This document shows, one piece after another, positions 55,653-64,000 of a stretch of DNA of 64,000 bases (position 1 is the stretch's first letter; the number at the start of each line of letters is the position of its first letter). The notes under the pieces are model-generated. The model was not told where the DNA came from. It saw only the letters and a list, made by a program, of their open reading frames with translations, and ran no database searches. The DNA is from Peronospora farinosa (lineage: Eukaryota; Oomycota; Peronosporomycetes; Peronosporales; Peronosporaceae). The position numbers and the translations under genes are program-made. The stretch spans positions 1 to 64,000 of the forward strand of contig CANTFK010000129.1 in NCBI GenBank assembly GCA_947646735.1, read 5' to 3'.

Positions 55653-56427
55653 AACCACCTGTTCCGCTTGAAACTAGAATCGCTGGATCAAGGGATCTCT
55701 GCAGCGGAACAGTAGGACTTTAGCCTACAACAATAAGCGGCTCACTCGTATGCCCGACGTGTAAGAAGCTGGGCATACCACCAGGGCTCACGTCCACTCG
55801 GGGTCCTATCGTCCACCGAGGCGACAGGAGAGCGGAGGTCCAGAATTAATGGACCTCTCCTATGTAGAGTGCGAGCGACCTCGCCTCCAGAGTATAAACT
55901 CCCGGGACTAGTTAGTAGCGTTCCAGTTAACACTTCATCTTCTAATGGTAGCCGAATATTTTCTTGCCAAAAGCAAAAACTGCAACCGTAACATGAATTC
56001 ATTTACAAAGTATACATTAGCGAGGCCACCGCTAGAATTTCGAGATATAAATACTGTGTGCCCGCCTTGCTTTCCTCTACTGATTACAGAAGCGAGGTGC
56101 TTTAGGAAGCATCCAAGCAGGATGACCTCTTACGGCCACATTGTACCAATGATGGATGCGGCAGCATTGACAATCAGGCAGCTGATAAAGCTTGCAGGCA
56201 GCATGAGAAAAAACGTATGAATCCACTGTGTTCAACAGACAATAGTTCAGTACTCAGTCGTTTTAGACCCTTGTGGTGCATCAGGCAAACGTACATGCTC
56301 CTGTTGTAAAATTTGGTCAACTCTCGGCAACGGGAGACCAAAAATCTTCTTGGACGCACCAGCAACTGTAGACAAAGTGCACAAGAACTTTTGTAAGCCA
56401 TAGTCCTGTATGTTTTGTCTTCCAATC
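55653..56427. other. Intergenic, decayed retroelement sequence
   Basis: The first 250 bases resemble a gag continuation with stops. After about 55920 I see no gene. A short hairpin at about 55833-55858 (ggaggtcc / ggacctct) is too weak to interpret. Confidence 0.4.
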
Positions 56428-57946
56428 CTATGACGTACTCGTGGCAATAGCGTCTTGCTTGCAAAGAGGGCAGCGCCCACTTTGCCCCCCGAGCCACGGA
56501 TTGATGCAGTCCACATGGAAAAAATGTTGACATGGAAGAACCTTAACATCGGCCCCGTCCTCGAATTCGTCCAGACAAATCGGGCAAATTTCTGCATCGG
56601 AATCGGCTGAGCTCCAATGGGTGATTTCGTCCGCCATTGACTTGACCTTTTCCTCTTCTATCAGCTCTTCTTTGGTATTAATGTAAACATCGTCATCATT
56701 CGAGACCGCGTTTCCTGTACTGCGAAGACTCGCAGAGCGCAAAACAGGTTCGTCCTCCATGTGCGAAAGGTTAACACTACGCCCAACGTTTTCAATCGCA
56801 GCAAATGAAATACGATCTAGCACAAACTGGCCTTCCAGCAAGTGCTTCAGCAGAGTGCGTTGCATGTTGCGCTGGTACTTAGCGATCGGTAGCTGCTTGG
56901 CTACACGTGTTCGCCGCGTCTTCCCAACATACTGGAAAATTGCCGACGAAAGTAAACTGAGTCCACTCGATAACGCGCAGACGATGGAAATAAGGAAAAT
57001 GTAGGCAATCACACGCTTCAACAAGCGATTCGACGTCGTAGCTTGCGGTACTACATCCGTCACAACAAGAAAATATCAGTCATTGTAAATAATCACCAAA
57101 CAGTTTCACATCCTTTGCCTGCTACATGTCAACTCACGTTCGCCATTCGAATCAATTGTAACCCGTAGAACGTCCCACGGTACCGCACGACTCATGGCAT
57201 CCAGCAGCCACTCGCCAGATGCGTACGAGATAAAGACCGATGGGATGTAAATGCTGCTGGCCATGTTATTTTTCATCATAATAATGTGATACGGTGCTCT
57301 AAAGCAATAGCAGCAACAATATTAACGTCAAAACACTCGAAAATAAACTCAAGCTTCAAGAAACCATAGTATCCTCCATACTCATTTCGAAGTTCATTGT
57401 CCATCACGATCACAGCAACTGCATGGGCACGTTGGGCGTGCCACACTTTTTGCACAAAATTGCAGTCTCCACGGAGCACGAGTGCCACTTTTCCTGTCAG
57501 GTCCTGGTTGCGTAGAGGTTCACAGGCTGTGAATGGTGACACTGAGAGAAAAGAAGAAAAAGAATACAGCAAAACAATCATTAGGATTGAGCATCAGAAT
57601 ACTTTTGGTCTGCAGTAAATGACCTCGTTCAACTTGATAATTCTGCAGTCCACCGGATTGCAGCAACGTGACGTTTGTGAATTCGCTCGATCTGCCATAA
57701 AATCACACGTTATAACATTATAACTACATTTTGTTTAAACAGTACATAAAACCAAATGTTGCAAATTTTGACGTACACATGTGTCAGTAAGCGACATTTT
57801 GGACTACAATTACAACGTAATAACCACAACGTAACCCATGAGTACCCCCATCTGTTGATGTCTCTAGTTTATGTTACGTACTTTTCGATCACCAGCGCAG
57901 ACGCGATAGACATTAGCAGCGCTAGTAGTGGAAGAGCACGACGCAT
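56428..57946 (-). CDS. PA-TM-RING E3 ubiquitin ligase (RNF13/GRAIL type)
   Basis: Five exons: 57946-57882, 57691-57603, 57541-57365, 57296-57138 and 57050-56428, all with GT-AG ends and consistent phases, giving about 370 residues. Exon 1 is a signal peptide (Met-Arg-Arg-Ala-Leu, then a Leu/Ala run to Ala-Leu-Val). The PA domain follows in exon 3 (Leu-Val-Leu-Arg-Gly-Asp-Cys-Asn-Phe-Val-Gln-Lys). A transmembrane segment lies at the start of exon 5, and a RING-H2 near its end (Cys-Pro-Ile-Cys-Leu...Pro-Cys-Gln-His-x-Phe-His...Cys-Pro-Leu-Cys). The layout is that of endosomal/vacuolar-membrane PA-TM-RING ligases. The last exon's end at a TAG leaves a short Ser/Thr tail. The intron 4 acceptor (57051-57052) is the least certain. 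Confidence 0.85.
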
Positions 57947-58900
57947 GAGCCCTTGGTATGAAGCAAAATCGGCGAGTAGCTTTGACTTGTGCTCAGTATA
58001 CTGTCCTCTATCGTCATGAAAGTACGAGCGTAAGCTTACTGACCTGAATAGAAGGTTTAATCTTGGAATTTGTAAGAAAAGCTATTTTATATCAGTGGCT
58101 CATGGCCAGAGAATTTTTACATTTCGTCTCAGTTTTAAATTAGAAAACCTCTTGAAAGAGCGTTATTAGTGCTGTATATATTGTATGTATTGTGTTTATA
58201 TACAAAGTTGGACGGAGGGGGGCCGTAGGAGGTCCTCCGCAAGAAGTGCTTGTTGCTTACTTAAGCTCCTTAGAGGCAGTCGTCGTTCTCGTCGTTGGGC
58301 ACGATACTCCCGTCCTAAATTAAACTGTATGGTCCTTCAGGGTTTTTATCTCGTAGCATTGAGTGTAAGAAGTATGTGCGACCAAACATCAAGTACAATA
58401 ATAAATACCTAGCAACTACATATGGAATATAAAGCATTGTATCCGTGGTTGGAGACGACTGGGTTGGGCATTTCATGGGTTGATCAAGGTATGCACGCTA
58501 TTCTCGTGAAATTCGGACATTTGACCGATGCAAAACGCCGTCTCTCGCGTTTTGGTTGATATCGATCCTGCGATCACGCAACGCAGCAAGGTCCGAGCTT
58601 TATGTGGTCAAGACTAATTGCTGCTCTCTGGCTTTGCCCACACCTGCAGCTATTGAATTTTAAAATCGTTGTAGTTGATGGAATCTCCTTGTGAATATCT
58701 ATCTCCATCGATCATCTTGCTTGCACCGGCACTTAGCTTGATGGTGAACTGCTCACTTATAAGGAGCTCAAGCAACGACGAAAAGCTGACTACATAGTTC
58801 ACGGAGCACGAAAGCTAGAGGTTAATGTACATATGAAGATAGTGGGAAATGAGTGTTATTATAGACGCAACTTGCCCGCTTTCGATGGTAACCTGGTAGC
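57947..58900. other. Intergenic, no gene seen
   Basis: About 950 bp between the RING ligase start and the CCT1 stop. Frames are short and without motifs. An AT-rich stretch (58070-58200) may hold the ligase promoter. Confidence 0.5.
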
Positions 58901-60620
58901 CTACTGCTGACGCTCTTCCTTAGGGTTGAGCTTGATCAGATCGTCAATCCGCAGAATCGTAATGGCAGCCTCAGTAGCAAAACGCAGACTCTTAATCTTG
59001 CTGATAGCAGGCTCCACGACACCAGCCTCCAGGTTGTCACGCACTTCGCCTCGGAGCAGGTCCAAGCCCGTGAAACGCAGCTCACGCTTGCAAACATCAC
59101 TTTGTGATGTGTTGTGGTGTGCACGAAGACGTGCCACCAGTTCCGAAGCGTCCTTGGCAGCGTTCACTGCCAGGGTCTTTGGAATCACCAGCAGCGCATC
59201 GGCAAACTCAGCAATGGCCAGCTGCTCTCGGGAGCCCAGCGTTGTAGCAAAATTCTCGAGGTAGATAGACAAAGCAGCTTCCACAGCACCGCCACCAGCA
59301 ACAAGTTGGTTGCTCTCAAGCATGCGCTTAACTACCATGAACGCATCGTGCATAGAGCGGTCCATTTCATCAAGCATGTTCTCATTGGCACCTCGCAGGA
59401 CCACAGTGGTGGCCTGGCGCGTCTTGCAGCCTTTAATGTAGATAAGCTCGCCATCGCCGACACGCTCCTCGCTAATTTCCTCTGCTTCACCCAGCGTAGA
59501 GGGATCGAAAGTCTCCTCACCCTCCAAGTCGGCGAGTGTGAGCACAACCTGTCCACCAGTAGCCTTGGCAATACGCTGAAGGTCCTCCTTCTTGCAGCGA
59601 CGTACACCCATGCAACCCGACTCTACAAAGTACTTCAGGCATAAGTCATCAATACCCTTGGTGGTCATTATCACGTTGGCACCAGCGTCAATCATCTTCT
59701 GGATCTTCTCCTTAGTAATGTCAATCTCGCGCTGACGGATCTTCTCCAGCTCATTAGGGTCATTCACTATCACCTGCACACCCATCTGCATACGGTGACG
59801 CTGCAGGTCAAAGTCCAACAGAGCAAGCTTGGCGTTCTTGATATACGAAGGCATCTGCTGCGAAGCCTTGGTGCAGTTAAGAGCAAATCCATCCACCAGT
59901 TGCGTCTCCAGCGCGCTCTTTCCATGTGCCTTCAGTAAATTAATAGAGCTCACGGGATACCTGGCTTTAACCTTACCTTTCACACCTTCCTGCTCCACTT
60001 TGACCGATGACACGGCGTCCACCACGAGATTAGCAAAGAACTCACTCTCGGGGCCAAGAATTTTGGAAGACATGCTAGTCTTTGCAGCACTAACGAGACT
60101 CTCACGTCCAATAGAGTCCACAGGCACACTTAGATTCTCTTTAATGTACTTGACAGCTTCACGCATAGCGAGACGGTACCCAGCAATGATAGAAGTTGGG
60201 TGGATCTTATTATTGACCAAATCATTGGCACGCTGTAGTAAGAAACACATACAAAAACCACGTGAATACCACAATTTTTGGAATTGTTTGGAAAAAGATG
60301 TTGACGTTTACCTTAAGCAGCTCCGCAGCGATAATAACGACGGACGTGGTACCGTCACCGACCTCCTGATCCTGCAGACCTGCCAGTTCAACTAGAACTT
60401 TACCAGCAGGCTGTTCCACTTCCAGTTGCTTAAGAATTGTAGCGCCATCGTTGGTGATAGTCACGTCACCAATATCGTCTACGAGCATCTTGTCCAGTCC
60501 CACGGGGCCGAGCGAGCTCTTGACAATATTCGCAATAGCCACTGCTGCCGTTACATTTTGCTCACGAATATCTTTTCCTGACGTACGTGTACCGTCCACT
60601 ACAAGATCAGCCGTCTCCAT
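58901..60620 (-). CDS. CCT1: T-complex protein 1 subunit alpha (CCT1)
   Basis: Two exons: 60620-60312 and 60232-58901, joined by a 79-nt intron (GTAAAC donor, CTACAG acceptor). The product has 546 residues, the usual size. It shows all group II chaperonin motifs: Asn-Asp-Gly-Ala-Thr-Ile-Leu, Gly-Asp-Gly-Thr-Thr (ATP binding), Met-x-Asp-Ala-x-x-Val near residue 390, and Gly-Gly-Gly-Ala-Val-Glu. The segment Gln-Arg-Glu-Ile-Asp-Ile-Thr-Lys-Glu and the Asp-Leu-Cys-Leu-Lys-Tyr-Phe-Val motif are typical of the alpha subunit. As part of the cytosolic TRiC ring it folds actin, tubulin and other proteins. It is divergent from the next gene, with 174 bp between start codons. Confidence 0.95.
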
Positions 60621-60794
60621 TGCCAGGATATCAGTATAAAGTAGTCAACTCTTGGCGTCCAAACAATCGGGGGAAGAAGTTTTATGTCAATCTTTAGGTA
60701 CCACAGAAGGTCACTAAACCGAGGGATTGAACTTGCTCGTGTGGATTGACCTGACATTCACTCTTTCAATTCCGCGCGCGCACTCCGCATCCAC
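60621..60794. promoter_or_regulatory. Shared divergent promoter CCT1 / NCAP-G2
   Basis: 174 bp separating two ATGs on opposite strands, so both promoters must be here. I see a short 'ttcaattccgc' stretch near the right start and no TATA box. Co-regulation is an inference from spacing only. Confidence 0.5.
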
Positions 60795-63700
60795 ATGTTG
60801 ACGTCGGTAGCAGACGCGATCGCGGCGCTGAAGCGCGGAGACGCATCGTCTCTTGAGCACGTTCTGAATCAACGTAAAGAAGCACAGCGTCACAAGCCAC
60901 TTACCAACAAACGAAAAACCAAGAGCAAGAGCAAGAAGAGTGAAACAGAGACAGATACTGAAGTTTTAGACAAAGACAAAGGCTTTAATAAAACGCACGT
61001 GGAAGATCAAGTGCGTGCACTAAGTCGTACGCAACTGAATGATTATTATCCTACATCTATGCAGCTTGTAGCTCCAAGTGATGATACCGAAGAGGAGGGG
61101 CGACGTCTAAAAGCCAGAGAATGTATTGCTGAGTTTACGGCGTTGCTCATTGAGACAAAAGGCGCGTCAATTGACAAGGAAGAAATCTTTGCAGTTGCAC
61201 AAGAACTTCATGATCAGTTACTAAGACTGCGAGGAGAATCAGATCAAGTGTTGGCGACACAGGAAGCGATCTCGCTGCTATGTGAAGCGTGCTGGAAACA
61301 TAATTTTTGTGGACGAGCTCACTCACTTGTGACACAATTATTGCCGTACTTGATTGTACGAAGTTATGAATCGCCAGCAACTGACCGTTTTAATTCCAAG
61401 AAACATCCAATTCGAAGACTTTTTGCTATTAAAGATGCACTTCCATTACTAGATTTTGACGATGATAGCAGTGGATTATTGAGGGACATTTTATTACGCT
61501 GTTTCATCCAGTCGGCATTTTTCAAATCGCCCGATGCTGTGCCTTTTTTGAGCTTTTTGTTTACGCTCCACGTGCCATTTGTCGAAGATATCAATGAAAC
61601 AATTCGGAACCAGATCCCTAATCAACGCAACTCGATCCTTATCAAGTACGGCCTCATCTATTTTAAGGTAGAGTGCTGTTGGATCCTGGTGTTTTTTTAT
61701 ATTGGGTTTCGTGTGCTGATGTCAGTGTTACTTGTGCTTTTAGGCTTGGGTTGGCAGCAAAAGAGCTTTCCGAGCAAAAATTGAGGAGGAGTGCATTCAG
61801 CGATACGTTCGTGATGCAGTGCATGCAGGCAGCACGTCGCTGTTCAATGCCGTTCGTACAGTGCTGCAGGTCTTTTTCGACAATAAACGACACCCTGATG
61901 TGGACGAAATGCTGTACCGCATCTGCAGTCCCATTCTGTGGCGTGGTGTGAAGGCGCCGAATGATTCCGTTCGACGCCAAGCGACTATTTTGCTGTTTGA
62001 CAACTTTCCCCTACGTGACCCAGCATTTAACAATGAAATGATGGACTTGACTCTGCAGAAGCAATTTGACACATTCGAGGAGTTGCTCGGTGATTCTCAC
62101 CCAGCACTGCGAGTTGCAGCAATTGAAGGTGTGTCGAAGGTACTGTCCGTGTACTGGGAGCTACTTCCCGCCGAGACGATTCGGTGCTTCATCTCAAAGC
62201 TTGTGGTGGACCTTGTGAACGACGCGTCCTCGAGCACTGTTCGTGCAGCAGTGTTTCAAGGTGTTCAATTTATCTTAGACAACCATAACTCCCACTCCAT
62301 TCTAAAGCCGCTGTTGCCCATGGTAAGATGACATCATTCTGAGCTGGCAAAGGTCAAGCCAACTAATGTGTTGTTGCGTGATGTACAGCTGGCGCCTTTA
62401 ATCAATGATCGCAATGAGAAAGTTCGTGCTGAGTTTGGTGCTCTGTTGGTCCGAATCAAGAGCATTAGGAACTTGCACTTCTACGATGTTGTTCCAGTGA
62501 ACGATTTGCTTTGCCGTATGGTAATGGACCGCGGTAGTCCTCTTGCGTGTAAGCAACTTGTGTCTCTATTCTTAAATTCGTATTTCCCTCAAAGCGTGGG
62601 CGGATCCTCGCAAGTTGCTCGGTGCCTCGCACTCGTGAGAAAGAACCCAGAAGCCGCAATGGTTTTTTACGCCAACGTAGCTGAGCATGTGTCTGCCGGG
62701 TCAGTCTGCAAGCTGGCTGCTCTCTTGCTTCGCTGCTCTTTGAACTTTGTGTCTCGACGTTTGAAACAGCCGCAAGAATCCGAAGACGAGGACGATGAAG
62801 ACGACGATAATGAGGAGGAAAGTTTTAGCGTGGTCGGCCAGGTTGTCGTATTGGAGATTATCGGCAATCTTCTTAAGAGTGTACGTGTTAAGATTATGGG
62901 TGACGATCGCTACTCTGAGTGCAAGGGCTTTTTGCGTGAGCAACTGAACATTGAGTCACTCGAAGCGCTACTTCTTGCTTATAGCGAAGACCGTACATAC
63001 AATCCAGAAGCTCTCAGTTCAATCTGGAGAATTATTGGCTACCTGGGCAATTTGTCCGGGGGCGTCTTACTGAAGCGACTGGTGGAAAACCTCATGAAGA
63101 TGAACGAGGCTTCTAACAGGAAGCTATTGGAGTCGATGGTTGATTGCATGGTGCAATGGGAGCAGCTCCCGTTCTTGGTATCAAAGTTGGTGAAGGTCCT
63201 TAAACAGTGGAGAAAGACCAAACTTTGCTCTGACACGGCCGGGTTAAATCCAAAGAAGTCAAAGGTTGCATTAAACCCGGTCGTAGCACTCGGTACAATC
63301 GAGTATATTGTTCAGCTGCCTACAGTGAAAAGCCTCTATACTTTGGTGCAACCTATAGTAGAGGAGCTCGAGCAATGCATCGACCCTTTTCTCGAGCTTG
63401 GCGCCGACAAAATTGTAGAAGTGTATAAGGCTCACTCGCTCAGCTTCGTGCGCTTAGTGGAAGTGTACGCGAAAGTTTTGGTGATGGCTGAGTGCGCACG
63501 CGTAAATGACGAAACATCGCTGCTAGCTGTAAAGTCATCGAAGCGGTTGAAGAAGGACGATCTTCGTGACTTGCAACCGTCGGAGGTTTTCACACCGCCG
63601 AAGTCGCTAAGCTCACTTTTTGTCTGGCTCGCTCGTCTCATGCTTGACTTGCGAAAGGAGGTAGAGCAGACGACGGCTCACGGAAAGAAGCGTCGGCGAG

Positions 63701-64000
63701 GCAAAAACATTGCACAAGACCAGCTTTCTCCTCAAAAGGAACTGTGTAGTCGTTGGCGCAATTTGTTCTCCCTCGTGTCCTTACTATCAGCCGAGTGTGT
63801 TGCGTTTGCTCTTGAGCGAACACATCGGCTGCAGAACGGCCCTGTCGCCGACTTTGTCGACGCGTACGTGGATACACTGTGCGAAACGCTGCGGGACATG
63901 AAGTTCTTCGAACGCACTGCGTTCTACCACGCTGGTCAGCTCGTCCATTTGCTCGTAGGTGCTAGAGTGAAAGCTGTCAAATCTACGAGGGCTCAAGTAG
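60795..64000 (+). CDS. Condensin-2 complex subunit G2 (partial, runs off window)
   Basis: Exons 60795-61667, 61744-62322 and 62389-64000 (open). Introns are 76 and 66 nt with GT-AG ends, all in phase 0. About 1021 residues are visible. The N-terminal part contains Leu-Pro-Leu-Leu-Asp-Phe-Asp-Asp followed by a Cys-Phe-Ile...Phe-Leu-Ser-Phe-Leu-Phe stretch, then an Ile-Arg-Asn-Gln...Tyr-Phe-x-Ala-Trp segment. This is the arrangement of NCAP-G2. The following region is HEAT-like (Asp-Val-Asp-Glu-Met-Leu-Tyr-Arg, Ser-Val-Arg-Arg-Gln-Ala, Pro-Ala-Leu-Arg-Val-Ala-Ala) with an acidic insert near 62785-62820. It should bind the kleisin and SMC2/SMC4 in condensin II for mitotic chromosome shaping. The C-terminus is beyond the window. 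Confidence 0.85.

Overview
This window looks like oomycete nuclear DNA from the Phytophthora / downy-mildew group (Peronosporales). It carries RXLR-dEER effector-type genes, compact housekeeping genes with short GT-AG introns, and nested Ty1/copia and Ty3/gypsy retrotransposons. The species cannot be named from sequence alone. All gene models, exon boundaries and LTR ends were read by eye, without alignment or database search.

Left region (1-23.1 kb) is repeat-rich. It opens inside a decayed RXLR effector copy (1-916). A minus-oriented copia element follows (LTR 1656-2252, broken pol). A 13.3-kb Ty3/gypsy chromovirus is inserted into that pol (4065-17347). It has 1264-bp LTRs that are almost identical, a 4-bp target duplication and a tRNA-complementary primer site. 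Its gag, protease, RT, two RNase H segments, integrase and chromodomain are on the minus strand. A long degraded plus-strand gene lies antisense between pol and the 3' LTR. The copia pol resumes at 17.35 kb and is split again by two solo LTRs. Other gypsy and LTR scraps follow, then a second effector 3' remnant that stops just before TAF1.

Middle region (23.1-45.1 kb) is mainly host genes. TAF1 and a USP5/13-type deubiquitinase are each intronless on the plus strand. An intact RXLR-WY effector gene (32756-33805) follows, then a decayed block with no recognised product. Next come ZNHIT1/SWC6, a TBC Rab-GAP and a calponin-homology protein (all minus), and a FAR1/FLYWCH-like DNA-binding protein (plus).

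Right region (45.5-64 kb) holds a second, broken effector copy in inverted orientation, sharing its upstream and downstream flanks with the intact one. Integrator subunit 9 follows, then an inverted second copy of the unrecognised block, a truncated gypsy gag, a PA-TM-RING ubiquitin ligase, and CCT1 divergently paired with condensin II subunit G2, which runs off the window.

Functionally, the host genes serve transcription and chromatin (TAF1, SWC6, INTS9, NCAP-G2), protein folding and turnover (CCT1, USP5, RING E3) and membrane traffic (TBC). Between them the RXLR family has spread by segmental and inverted duplication while transposons invaded. The most unusual features are long near-perfect hairpins beside effector copies, one made by inverted duplication of effector coding sequence, and the antisense gene of the large gypsy element.
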